Below the pieces are notes generated by a model. That model was given only the letters and a program-made list of their open reading frames with translations. It did not search any database and was not told the DNA's origin. This document shows, piece by piece, positions 1 through 10,921 of a DNA stretch of 64,000 nucleotides. The stretch is from Misgurnus anguillicaudatus (Eukaryota; Chordata; Actinopteri; Cypriniformes; Cobitidae): NCBI RefSeq assembly GCF_027580225.2, contig NC_073348.2, forward strand, positions 25,937,501-26,001,500, in the 5' to 3' direction. A program made the position numbers and the translations under genes. How positions within the stretch are numbered: the first letter of the stretch is position 1; every line of letters begins with the position of its first letter.

Positions 1-2374
1 CGCTATTTTTGAAGCTTGAACTGTGAGTGCTGTCCCTTTCTTACATTTTATCTCCACAGTACTGACAATATATGTCAAAAACACAGTTTTATGTGTATTC
101 TGTGGAGAATCAAATGACTTAATGACTTGAAGTCAGTCGTTAATTTTGTGTTATAATACCATTTATAACATTAAAAGTAATATAAAGTGATAAAAACTAA
201 AGTTATATGCAACGGGTTTCCCCACAAATTTCTGGTAATGTCAACTAATCCGGGTTAAGAGTGCATGAATATTGGAAGAAATTAAAACATTAATAGTGGG
301 TTGCACCAACAAGGATTAGGCCTAAATCTGGTTTAAATCAAAGCTTAATTAATTATTCTGTAACACTTTATATTACGACTGGCAATGTACCGTGTAACTA
401 AACAGAATTTACAGCGTACCTATTTATAACAACAGAGTACCTCTACGGTACATACTGGTAGGTATAAGGAAACAATATGATAAGTTTGGGGTAATAACGG
501 GTAAGAATATGGAAAATAAAAAAAATATGTGTACTCTAAGTATTTTATAACTACAGGGTACCTATTGTAATATTACTTGGTATGTATGTCTTAAAGTGTA
601 TGTTGCAGGTTAACCACCACTGTCGATTAATGGGTACATAAATCACTCAAGATATGTGTATAATTTTTAAAATGTCTCAAAAATGGTCTTAAAGACCACT
701 TTTTTACGTTTTTGGTACTAACGGTTTTTTTAACGCAATTCTGCGATGACGTCACGTTGGGGAGAAGTGGAGAAAGACTCAGCCAGAGCCATAGAGATAG
801 ATGAGACATTTATTGCTGTTTAATACTTACGTATATAATTTGGAAATCATATATACATCGTAGGAAATATATAATGTGTTATACTGCAAAGTTACCTTGC
901 TAATTATTATTTATTTTTGTTTATTGTAAATTTATTTATATATTATTTTTTTCATTTTTTTCATTTGTCTATTGCATATCAGTGTATTTGTACAATTTGT
1001 ACATTTTCAGAAATGTATTTTGATGGTTGCTTGTATCTTGAGCTCCCTCTTTTGGAGAGGAATTGTATACAGGTCAGAGGTGAACACCTTATTTAAGGAA
1101 ACACCTGTGATTAATTTGTGAAATCGCCAGTACGCTGAAGAAGGGCGTTCAGCCCGAAACGTTCGTTGTGGGCGATTAAACTCTATTTTCGCAATTTGAA
1201 CTGTGAGTGCTGTCCTTTTCTAACACTATATGACATTATTTACATTGAGGGATTCAGCACCCAGTTTGATTGACCCCATTATCAGTAAGTGTGAGCGTGT
1301 TGTTGCACAGAACAGTACTGTGGAGAGAAATACAATAAAATGTTCTGAACAGGCTTCATGTATGAAAACACTGATCACCTGAACGGTGACTTCACAAAAT
1401 TATAATTTACAACAAAACAACATCAATACTATAAGAGCTTCAACCTATATGACATTTTATTAAAAAATATTTGAGTAGTCAAAGTTCTTATCAGTTTTTT
1501 TTTCGGTGAAAAAGCAGAAAATAATCAAAATATTCAGGCGCAAAGGATTATGGGTATTCCTCACAACATGAAGTAATAATTTTAAGTTAATTTTGCTTGA
1601 ATGTTTAAGTTTAATGGATTTTGTAAGCTTAAAAGTCAAATCAACTAAACTTTTTAAGCTTTGGCTTCAAAACAGAAAATTTTAAGTGATGTTTACTTGA
1701 TTGTTTAAGTAATGACAATTTCTGGGTTAACAGTGCATATGTACTCTGATGACACCAAAGATTTATTAAACATCTTAAAAAAGTCTTGTGAAAAGGTCCT
1801 AATATGTACCATTTTCATGCAGATATGAATACATTTACTACCAATACCTCTAAGGTATTAACATGTAGCTTTGAGGTACTATGCAATCTTTGGTACCGAA
1901 ACTTATGGGGTACTAATATGAACTCTTTAGGTGCAAAGGTGTACTTTTTTAAAATATAGACTTTGTGTTCAAGAAATGTGTAATTGATGACAGTCAACTA
2001 AAAACTTAATTGTTTTTTTTTTGAAGAAGAAGAAGAATTGCAATTCTGAATTGCTTGAATTGGTAGAACATAGCCTACCTACCTGAAATTTTCAGTTGAA
2101 GTTCAGACGAAAGCCCACACAGCATTAAGCTGAAAGTTTATGTGGCATCACCTGCTGCCTGTAGGGGCACTAATGTAGTAATTATTATGGGTCGTGTTTA
2201 AGAGGGGTGACAGATGACCAAGGTTAACATGAGTACTGGTTGGTTGCTATGTTCACCTGAGACCTGGTCCTGCATCTGGGTGTTAATTTTGGGGAAGTTC
2301 GACAGACAACCATAGATTCTAGTTTGCTTATTGAGTGAGGTATTTGTAGCTTAATTAATGATACATATCTTAAC
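1..2374. other. AT-rich non-coding sequence with repeat remnants
   Basis: I see no gene here. The phrase GAACTGTGAGTGCTGTCC occurs near the left edge (about 18-35) and again at about 1198-1215. The second is preceded at about 1130-1190 by a CGAAACGTTCG-containing tail, so this looks like parts of a dispersed repeat. The rest is AT-rich with short A/T runs; the open frames at 627-809 and 1815-1997 are short and resemble nothing I recognise. Confidence 0.5.
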
Positions 2375-2495
2375 CTAGCTATGTATATGATCTGTCTCAA
2401 GTACAGTGAAAAAGAGAACAGATTACCATAAAAAAGTGTAAAACCAGTATTGTGGAGTTGAGGGCCTGTTTGTTTGTAGTGTTCTGTGTTGGGAC

Positions 2496-2794
2496 CAGTG
2501 GCTGCTGGTGACTTCTTTTCTGAGGAGGCACGAATGAGAAGCACATCAAAACATTGTCGTGTGTGGCTCATCATTTCAAACTACGTGCCTGCTGCAGACG
2601 CTTTGAAAGGGTTTATGATAAAAGAAATGCTTGCGTTTGCTAGATACTTGCTTAATCTCATGTGTAATCAGAGTGTCTTGTGAATGTGAACTTCTTTTTA
2701 TCATAAACCCTTTCGACGCGTCTGCAGCAGGAATGTATTTTGACATGATGCAAGATGCACATAGGTTCACATGACGCACCACCGGCTGCCACTG
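2496..2794. mobile_element. hAT-like non-autonomous element with 8-bp target duplication
   Basis: The element starts CAGTGGCTGCTGGTG and ends with the inverted CACCACCGGCTGCCACTG. It is flanked by a perfect 8-bp direct repeat GTTGGGAC (2488-2495 and 2795-2802). Termini of the CAGNGG type and an 8-bp duplication are typical of the hAT superfamily. The interior is itself partly inverted (AAAGGGTTTATGATAAAAG against CTTTTTATCATAAACCCTTT). The paralogous block reads straight through at about 5330 (GTGTTGGGAAGGCTAC), an empty site. A fragment of the same family lies at about 19016-19110. Confidence 0.85.
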
Positions 2795-3524
2795 GTTGGG
2801 ACAGCTACTTTAAAAATTGTTTAAAAACTATAAACTTTTATTTTTAAAAGTATTTAGTTGTGTTACAAACCACTAACAAAACGAATACATATAGTAAAGT
2901 TGTCCAGCGTAAATCAAGGTTTTTTATAGTTAACTAAAACTAAAAACTAAACTAAAATTACTAGAATCAAATAAAATATGGGACTAATTTTTGTTGGAAA
3001 ACTTAAATTAAATGATAATTAGAAAACACTGAAATATGTTTTAGGTGAAGCATTAAAATTATTAACTAAAACAAAATAAGAACTAAACTAAAGCTTTATT
3101 TAAATTATTTACATTTAATTAAAATTTTATTCAAATTATGGAAAATAATTTGGTGGAAAAAGCTAAAAATGACAAAATATTGAATAATAAAAATTAACAT
3201 GAAAACTAAATATATAAAATAAAAGCTTATTCAAAATATGTATAAAACTACAATAAAAACGCAACTAAATATCCAGCAAACTGCTTTGAGTGTTTTTTAA
3301 TCTGTTGCACTGGATGTCACATGATCTTACATAAAAGATATTCATCTTTGATATTTCCTGTTTGTGGTTAATTTTACGAATTAAAGCAAGATAAAAATAT
3401 GCAAAAAGCTAAAGCATGTCAGATTAAGCCAAAGAGCACTGCAAGAACATATCACACAGTCCAGGCCACATGAAGATTAGATGATGACGGTCTGATACAG
3501 ATTGAGATTCAAGAAAGACTGGAG

Positions 3525-3600
3525 ATGATGGAGAGGATGTATGAGAAGAGATATTGCTTCTGCACAAAAACAAACAGAAAACAACAACTACAGTGTTCCG
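3525..3600 (+). CDS. Candidate lectin exon 1 (copy 1), possibly gene A
   Basis: This frame opens with two ATGs and ends Q-Q-L-Q-C-S-G at a GT donor (CCG|GTAATG). That matches the end of exon 1 in gene D (Q-Q-P-L-Q-H-T-G, donor GTAATG) and the same phase 1. It would encode about 25 residues of cytoplasmic tail. The ATG used by the sister copy at 5729 is ATT here (about 3507), so the start would have to be 3525. If spliced to 10010 the intron would be about 6.4 kb and full of transposons. No transcript evidence is available; the homology is short but the donor position and phase agree. Confidence 0.4.
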
Positions 3601-3700
3601 GTAATGGCCTCTATATTGTATGTAATCCTTAAACTTGCTGAAATCATTTAAACTATCACAATGTGTACATGTTTTATAGTACTTCACAGAGTTGTAATAA

Positions 3701-4225
3701 ATCGAGCACTGTGCTGCTTCACACTGACTGCACTTTTATTTTAGTTTATTTAGTCTATTTTACAATCTTTTTAAATGCATTTTAAAAGCATTAAATACGT
3801 CAGATTTATTTAATTTTTATGGTTTTTTTTATTCTTTTAGCACTATCCCACCTCAGATCACCCTTAATGTTGAATGGGATTTTAATGATAAAATGTGCTA
3901 TTTAAATATCACATTTTGGCTAGCAGCGTATTATCTTCCTAGAGTGATTAATAAGCTAAAATAGCAATATTTTAGTTAAGGATGGTCTGTGAGGCCGGTG
4001 ATGTCGAATTTTGATTGGTTGCTTGACTAAGCGTGTTCCCCCAAACTAACATTATGTACAATTTCTTGCATTACGGAAAGCAAATATGAAGGCTACAAAC
4101 ATCCCATAATTTCAAGGTTGTATACTGCATTAACTAATTTCACCATGGACATTCGAAAATGAATTAAAGGAAAACTTTACTCACCCCCATGTCATCCAAA
4201 ATGTTTGTCTTTCTTTGTTCAGAAA
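3701..4225. other. Non-coding AT-rich spacer, start of a cyprinid-type repeat
   Basis: No gene. The last part (about 4155-4225) is the left piece of a dispersed repeat (ATTAAAGGAAAACTTTACTC, then ACCCCCATGTCATCC). It is interrupted by the fold-back element at 4230 and continues after 4539 with GTTTTGAGGAAAACTTTCC. Confidence 0.4.
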
Positions 4226-4538
4226 TTAAAGGGATACTTCACCGATTTAGCATTCAGCTTTGTATATGTAGAAACCCGGCAGTATTACTGAATGACCATG
4301 TTTCCCTCCATCATTTCCCCCTGAGAGGAGAGATATCTGCATTTTGGTTCTGCAAAAAAGTCCTCCGATGATGCAAAAATCGTCATATTACATCATCGGA
4401 GGACTTTTTTGCAGAACCAAAATGCAGATATCTCTCTTCTCAGGGGGAAATGAGGGAGGGAAACATGGTCATTCAGTAATACTGCCGGGTTTCTACAGAT
4501 ACAAAGCTGAATGCTAAATCGGTGAAGTATCCCTTTAA
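4226..4538. mobile_element. Fold-back element with TTAA target duplication
   Basis: Two arms of about 143 bp (4230-4372 and about 4392-4534) are almost perfect inverted copies around a loop of about 17 nt (CAAAAATCGTCATATTA). The outer ends read TTAA-AGGGATACTTCACC and GGTGAAGTATCCCT-TTAA, so a TTAA duplication flanks the hairpin. TTAA duplications are typical of piggyBac- and Kolobok-type elements. No coding capacity. The insert interrupts another repeat. Confidence 0.8.
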
Positions 4539-5219
4539 GTGTTTTGAGGAAAACTTTCCAGGAGTTTTTTTTTCAATTCAATAGAGTTTATTGGTCCCCA
4601 ACAAATTATAGTTTTAATGCAGTTTAAAATGGCAGTTTCAATGCAGTTTCAAACAATCCCAAACGAGGCAAAGGGTTTTATCTAGCGAAACGATTGTCAT
4701 TTTTGGCAAGAAAAATAAAAAATATGCACTTTTAAATGACAATTTTTTGTCTTGCACCAGTTGTGTATCCCGCCAACACCACCTTTATTGATCTCCGGTA
4801 AGTTTGCGATAGTAAAGTCATGTGAAAGGGTGGGGCCATGCGTAAAATCATCTGCTTTTCTGTCGGAGGCCATTTTGTCTGATGCCTTGTTGTGCGAGAC
4901 CTGATGCAGTTTCGTTTGATGCCGTGTAGTCCGAGGCCGTACTGCTCGATGTCTGATTGACTGAGACCTGATGTCTTTTTGTCTGAGGCCTTTTTTCCTG
5001 ATGCCTTTTAGTCTGAGGCCGTTTTGCCTGATGTCTGATGTGCAAGACTTTAGTCCTGACCATGTTTTTCTAGGAACTGATGCTTTTAAGTCTGAGGCAC
5101 GATACTGTTTTATCTGATACTGACGCTAAGGTCTGAGGATGACCTAAAATGTACACCGTATGGCTGTAGATTGTCACATAGACAGAAAACAATACCGCAA
5201 TACCGCTACATATCTAAAT
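4539..5219. repeat. Dispersed repeat with degenerate TCTGAGGCC-type short repeats
   Basis: From about 4850 to 5130 short motifs such as CTGATGCC, TTTTGTCTGAGGCC and GTCTGAGGCC recur at irregular 20-30 bp steps. The region 52800-53460 carries the same material in reverse orientation (for example AAGGCATCAGACAAAAGGCC). It is therefore a dispersed repeat rather than a gene. The minus-strand frame 4848-5063, rich in QTKRHQ-like repeats, is a by-product of this repetition. Confidence 0.5.
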
Positions 5220-5900
5220 AATTTGTATATGATCTGTTTCAGGCACTACAGTGAAGATGAGAATTGACTACTATAAAAAGTAAAACCAATATTGTGGAGT
5301 GAGGGCCTGTGAGCGTAGTGTTCAGTGTTGGGAAGGCTACCTTAAAACTACTTTGACACTTTAAACTATTATTTTTAAAAAGTGTAGTTATAGTACCACT
5401 AACAAAACAAACAAACAGCACAGAAAACAAACGTAAACATATACTAAATAATTATTGTGTTATATCTAAAATTAAAACCCAAACTAAAATTAAAACCAAT
5501 TAACTGTATAATAAACTGCTTTGAGTGTATATTAAACTGTTGCACTGGATGTCACATGATCTTACAGGAACAGACATTTATTTATGATATTTCCTGTTTG
5601 TGGTTTTATAATAAAGCAAGATGAAAATGCAAAAGGGCAAAGCATCAAAACAACCAACCTAAGCAAAACATTCCAGGCCAAAGACAGATTAAATTAAGAT
5701 TATTAATAACTGTCTGATAAAGACTGAGATGAACAGAGAGAGACTGGAGATGATGGAAAGGACCTACCAGAACAGACATTGCTTCAGAGGAGAACAACTG
5801 TGCCATTCAGGAAATGATCTCTATGTATAATCCTTAAACTCGCTTAAATAGTTCAATGTGTACATGTTCGATAATAGTTGAACACTGTGTTTTAGTGTTT
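5220..5900 (+). repeat. Segmental duplication, copy 2 (5' flank of a lectin gene)
   Basis: Diverged sister of 2375-3700, without the hAT insertion. It keeps CTGGATGTCACATGATCTTAC at about 5545 and a lectin exon-1-like frame at 5729. Confidence 0.65.
5729..5810 (+). pseudogene. Candidate lectin exon 1 (copy 2) with damaged donor
   Basis: The frame begins ATG (5729) and shares R-L-E-M-M-E-R with copy 1 at 3525. It ends C-H-S-G in phase 1, where exon 1 of the other lectin genes ends. The nucleotides after the expected junction are GAAATG instead of GTAATG, so the consensus donor is lost. It keeps the upstream ATG that copy 1 lacks. It would encode about 27 residues. It is either a dead duplicate exon or used with another donor; I think it is dead. 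Confidence 0.4.
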
Positions 5901-6230
5901 TATTTTTTTTATACATGATTTTACAATTTTTTATACAGTATGCATTTTAAAATTATTTTATAAAATCGAATCAATTTTCTTTTATTTGTTATTTTAAATT
6001 CAGATGTATTCGTGATTTTAAAAATACATTTTTACTCTACTTTTTTATATGTACCCCTATTTCTCTTTGTAAATAATTTTATGTAAAGCACTTTGAATTT
6101 GTGTATCAAAAGTGCTAAATAGGCTGCAGGGGTTGACAAAATAATGTGAACACCATGGAAATAGTGGAAGTCTTTTTGATTAATAAATTGTTGGACCAAC
6201 ATTTTGTAATACAGCAAATATTCTCACAAT

Positions 6231-6663
6231 CAGAGGCGGACACTACTTGAGTATTTTAAGTAATTTCAATTCAAAGCATCTGTGTTTGCCTTGGGAAAAA
6301 TTTTACTTTACTTAAAAATGTTCACTACATTCTAAAGCATAGAATCATAGTTTGTATTATATTGCATATTAAAATTGATTTAATACCTAATTACATAACA
6401 ATTGTGTACTTTTACTTTTCTTGAGTGAAAGTACAAAAGTACTTTTTCCTTAAGTAAAAGTACAAAAAAAATACTGGATGTTTAATGTACTTAAATATTA
6501 AATATAAACCAAGAACTTGAAATTATGAAATGTAGTAGAGTGAAAATGATCATAATATGCTTTGGAATGTATGTTTTCCATAGAAAAACACTGATAAAAT
6601 ACGAATATTTAAAAATTTACTTTTATGTAGAAAGTAAAAATACTTAAGTAGTGTCCGCCTCTG
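6231..6663. mobile_element. hAT-like MITE, nested
   Basis: The element begins CAGAGGCGGACACTACTTGA and ends with the inverted TAAGTAGTGTCCGCCTCTG. Flanking 8-bp repeats are CTCACAAT (6223-6230) and CTCACACT (6664-6671), 7 of 8 identical. The 8-bp duplication and CAGAGG ends fit hAT. A related element with CAGAGGTG ends is at 55312-57076. Confidence 0.75.
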
Positions 6664-6711
6664 CTCACACTAGAAATACAAAACTTCTGAACAGTGTCCA
6701 TTCATCATCAG

Positions 6712-8227
6712 GGCTGCGTTCCCCGAAACCTTCTTAGCTCTACGTCGTTCTTGAGTTGTACCTTAAGCTTTACCTTATCGTTAATACGTGTTTCCCGAAA
6801 CGTTCTTAGTTACGTATCACTTCTGTAAGTGATTCGTTCGGAAGGTTGGTCTGGAGCACTCTTAGCTATACCTTATCCCACTTGACTCCGCTAGGGGCCA
6901 TGACTGTAATAAAAGCTTGTGTAGATTGCAGTCTATATAACTAAATATCTGTAAAAAAAAGTTGAAGTACACTCTGTGTTAAATTAGGCAATTTTTTTAA
7001 TTTAAAGAATAAAATATTCACATAATTAGACATTATTACACTGATGGTTGTTAGATTTTTAATTATTTTTAAATATCAGCTTCGAACTATTATGAGAGGC
7101 TTAAGAAACTATTAAAAAAAGAGTTTGGGTGGAGGAGTTGGTGAAACTATGGCAGGCAGCTACACAGCGAATCTTAGTAGTTCATTTGTGCATTTCAAAT
7201 CCGTTATATCTTTAGTTTACCGGCTATTTTAGCTGCAATAAAACGAATCAAGTAAAATCGCATGCCACGGGAGCACATTCATCACGAATTCATAATTGTT
7301 CATTTTCCTAAATATTATTATTGATGTTAATTCGACGTTGCATCGAAGTTTTTTTTAATGTTTTCTAACTTTGAGGCAGCTGCATGTCATATTCTTTAAA
7401 AACATTCAAAATAAACTGCTCCACTTGATTACTGCTTGTATAAGGTCAACAAATTTTCCACATTAAAACTAATCAAAGCTAAAATGTAAAGCAATCATAA
7501 TATATATTTATATATCATATAATATATATTTTTATGTTATGTTTAAGGTAAAAACAGACAGGCGCGGCTCCAGAAATGCGTCCATTAAGCATTATCCGCA
7601 TTGTAAACGCGCTGCTTGCGCATCCATTGTCCAAGCACAATAAACGCGTGAATTAATGAACAACAATTTGATTTTATATATTTTAAGTGCAATGCACAGC
7701 CAAGCCAGGTGACTTGCACGACCCACCTTATTCCCCTGTGCAACGCATTTATTGGAAACCCCTAATATAAATTATCCTTTAAAGTGAAGGCATAATGGAT
7801 CCATTGGAGCAGTTTATGCATGATACGTTTGGAAATGAATTGCGGGTTTTGCACGGGTTTGATATAAAATAAAAGGTTGAATTTAGTTGTTTGCAATTTG
7901 AAATATTTTTTACAAGATATTCCTAATAAATTTAACTTGAACTATTTCTGAAATGTTTCTTTAATCAACAACACCGCTATCTCATAACACAGCGAAACCT
8001 ATTACATAAAGTGAATAATTGATTGTCGAGCAATCGATATCAACCTATTCAGCACCATCGCCGTGGACAGCACCTGGTAACGTCGTACGTAAGAAGGAAA
8101 ACCTTAAGAAACCCGCTAAGTTACAGTTCGGGAAACACGCCTAGAAAAGGTAAACCTGTAGTTAAGGTTTAACTTAAGAGTCTTCGTAGCGCGCTAAGAG
8201 ACAACGTTGTCGGGAAACGCAGCCCAG
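6712..8227. mobile_element. TIR element with GGGCTGCGTTTCCCGA-type ends, nested
   Basis: The left end reads GGGCTGCGTTCCCCGAAAC and the right end is its inverted form (GTCGGGAAACGCAGCCC). The 8-mer ATCATCAG lies at 6704-6711 and 8228-8235, consistent with an 8-bp target duplication. Internal sequence has no convincing transposase. Motifs near both ends such as CCTTAAG and ACGTCGTACG are also partly inverted. Confidence 0.7.
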
Positions 8228-8295
8228 ATCATCAGTTGTTTCTCTTCTCATAATTCCTAAAACAGTTGATCTCGGTCAAACAGTCGGGTTATATG

Positions 8296-8499
8296 CTGAA
8301 AAAAAATGATTCATTGAATTTAATCAACCTTTCCAAAGGTAAGTGGCCAATCAATTCATTTAAGCTAGATTCAAACAAAAAAGATTAGTAAAGTAAAATA
8401 AAATATAAAACTTTTGTTTAAATGTAGCTTAAATAAATTGATTGCAACCACTTACCTTAAAAAAATTGATTAAATTCAATGAATATTTTTTCAGTGTAG
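8296..8499. mobile_element. Fold-back MITE, nested
   Basis: About 75-bp arms face each other: CATTGAATTTAATCAACC and AGGTAAGTGG on the left, inverted as CCACTTACCT and GATTAAATTCAATG on the right. The ends are CTGAAAAAA and TTTTTTCAG. There is no coding content. Confidence 0.6.
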
Positions 8500-8594
8500 A
8501 TGCGCTTTCTAAATGAGCTCTTACGATTTTTCACCTTTGGAAAAAAGTGAATCATTATACACAACTTGTTCTGGCACAACATGCTAGACAATTT

Positions 8595-9811
8595 TGGGCT
8601 CTATCTTACACCCGGCGCAATGCAGCGCAATGCGCGACGCAAATGTCTTTCGCTAGTTTCCACTCTAATTTTCACGTTTAGCGCCGTGTTGTTTAAATAG
8701 CAAATGCATTTGCGCCCCCTTTTCCGCCCATGGGCGTTCTGGTCTGAAAACGAGGTGTGTTCAGGCGCATTGTTGGCGCGTTGCTATTTTGAGGCAACTA
8801 AAAAAGAGCACGCCATTGACCAATAAAAACCTGCTCTAAAGTCTAAAGTCAATGGCGCAATGTGTTTTATGTTATTTAAAGAGCGCATTAGTAAAATGCG
8901 CCTATAGACGGGAGGACACCGCGGGTTTGCTTATCAAAAAGTGCATGAATGCGCTGCAGCACAAAAATGCTTTTAAATATGAAAGATTAAAGGATTGAAT
9001 GTAAAAGATTATTATTGAGTCTCTTGGACATAAATGAGGACTAATTATGAGACGTTAGAAGGCGCAAAGAGCTGCTTCACCTGCAGCCTGGTAAGTAAAT
9101 AAATGCTTTGCTTTGAACAAATGCGTTTTTAAATGTTTTTTTTTTAAGCTACCTCACGGATTTATTGTATATGATGTACCTGTGGATATGGTGAGATGAG
9201 AAACATTTTTAAGTAATGCTTAAAAAAACTCTTTGCTAAAAAAAACGCTGTCCAAAGTGCTGAAACGTGAGGAGAGCCATTTGTAAATTCTTTATCTCCT
9301 GTTTGTTACAAATAAAGTATTTTTTGAGTACAAACCTTATCTTACATACCTATAAATTATGTTTTGATGATATTGGATAGCCATACATTTAAAGCAATTA
9401 CAAGCCTGCTTTTTTACTTCCATGACTAAAAGAAAACGGGTTTTAAAGGTTTTAATAAAAAAAATAACAAAGTGAAAAACAACACAATTATTTAACATTA
9501 ATCTTAAACTGGGGATCTTCTACCTCCGCTTAGTTTTTCAGTTTACAAAGTCCGTCATCTAAATAGGGATTAGACATAGCGCCAGCGCAGCTTGCTTTTA
9601 AAGGGAATGAGAGCTGAGACTCTCATTGGTTTACTGCACGGTACGCCCAAAATACTCCCATTACAATAGGACCTACCCTTTTCGACCATGCGCTCGGCGC
9701 AAAAACCATTTTTTCCGTCTTTAAATTAGCAAAAGTGGATTCGGACACGCCCATTTAGATGTTGCGCTGTGCGCTTTAGACAATGGGCTTAGATCGTTAA
9801 AATAGGGCCCA
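8595..9811. mobile_element. TIR element with GGGCCCTATTTTAAC-type ends, nested
   Basis: The left end GGGCTCTATCTTACACC and the right end (other strand GGGCCCTATTTTAACGATC) are inverted copies. GC-rich subterminal tracts (GGCGCAATGCAGCGCAATGC and CGCTCGGCGC) are characteristic. A second copy in inverse orientation is at 39800-40077 plus 47223-47485, split by the gypsy element. It is non-autonomous as far as I can see. Confidence 0.65.
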
Positions 9812-10009
9812 TAAAGTTAAAAAAGATAACAGCAATGTTTTTTCCACGATCTTACAAAAAATATTAGCCACACTATCAACGGGTGTTTATATTGTTTTGT
9901 CCACCCCCTGTATAAAAACTTGCCTTTTTATAAATAATAAAATAAATTTTAATAAACAAAAAAAAAACAATTAATTTTTGAAAATTTTTTTTTTATCTGT
10001 CATCTTCAG

Positions 10010-10921
10010 GAAATGAGCAAGTTGGTATAAGAAGTTACAGATCAGTTACAGTGTGTTTGGTGCTGCTGTGTGTTCTTCTACTGACTGCAGTCATAGTGCT
10101 GTGTGTCCTCATCAATACAAACAATCAACAGTGTCACATCAAGACCAAAAACCTCACAGAAGAGAGAGACCAGCTATTAACCAAATATGCAAACGTCACA
10201 GAAGAGAGAGATGAATTTATTGATATTAAAAGACTGTGGGAGGCTTTAAATGAAACAGGTAATTTAGAAAAAAAAACACTAAAATAGCATTATTAATCAG
10301 TGTGGGTGGGAATGATGGACTAAAAGGTGAACTTGTTGAGTTTACAGATGGATGGATTTACTATCAGTCCAGTTTGTACTTCATTTCCTCTGAGAAGAAG
10401 AGCTGGACTGAAAGCAGACGATACTGTATAGAGAGAGGAGCAGATCTGATCATCATTAACAACAAAGAGGAACAAGTGAGTGAAAGATACTGAAGATAGA
10501 AAGTGATAGAGATTGCATATGTTTTTGTAGGTTATGTAATAAACATAACTGTCTTCCTGGATTATTTTACTAGTTGTTTGTTCGAATGGTTACTGGATGT
10601 AATGGAGTCTGGATTGGTTTGTCTGACAGTGATGTAGAGGGCAAATGGAAATGGGTTGATGGCAGCACACTGATCTCAGGGTGAGAAATCACTAAATTTT
10701 AATGATTATTATCCAATAAATGATTGTCATAGTCAGCATCATATCACACAGAAAACACTGAAGATCTAATGATGATCTGTTGTTTCAGATTTTGGGAGCG
10801 TGGAGAACCCAACAGTTATGCAGGTGATGAAGACTGTGCTGTGTCTTATCCATTAGAGTGGGCAGATTTTTCATGCACTGATGCTTTTAAATGGATCTGT
10901 GAGAAAATGATTTTAATCTAA
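10010..10921 (+). CDS. Gene A: C-type lectin-like type II receptor (exons 2-5)
   Basis: Exons are 10010-10258 (transmembrane and stalk), 10348-10475, 10574-10680 and 10789-10921 (stop TAA), giving 205 residues without exon 1. All junctions are AG/GT. The transmembrane run is C-L-V-L-L-C-V-L-L-L-T-A-V-I-V-L. The stalk has about two 14-residue repeats with N-L-T and N-V-T glycosylation sites. The lectin domain has WIGL, the triplet E-P-N, E before the third cysteine (D-E-D-C) and W-A-D-F-S-C, so calcium and mannose-type sugar binding is plausible. Introns are 89, 98 and 108 bp, unlike the enlarged ones of B, C and D. Exon 2 opens in phase 1 with no ATG, so an upstream first exon is needed; candidates are at 3525 and 5729. 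Fish homologues are usually named CD209- or CLEC4-like; I do not assign a symbol. Confidence 0.85.

Larger units (their letters stand above)
2375..3700 (+). repeat. Segmental duplication, copy 1 (5' flank of a lectin gene)
   Basis: This block is a diverged copy of about 5220-5900. Both have the same order of landmarks: TATGATCTGT, a run ending AGTGTTGGGA, an AT-rich part, CTGGATGTCACATGATCTTAC, TTTCCTGTTTGTGGTT, AAAGCAAGAT, then a candidate lectin exon 1. Copy 1 is longer because a hAT-like element (2496-2794) and AT-rich sequence lie inside it. The block probably was the promoter and first exon of a lectin unit, with gene A as the nearest downstream gene. Confidence 0.65.
6127..9910. mobile_element. 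TIR transposon remnant broken by four nested insertions
   Basis: The outer ends are inverted copies: CAGGGGTTGACAAAATAATG at 6127 and, on the other strand, CAGGGGGTGGACAAAACAAT at 9910. Host pieces visible between insertions are 6127-6230, 6664-6711, 8228-8295, about 8500-8594 and about 9812-9910. A TA at the right edge and TG at the left suggest a TA target duplication with one mutation. No transposase frame remains, so the superfamily is not assigned. Confidence 0.6.
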
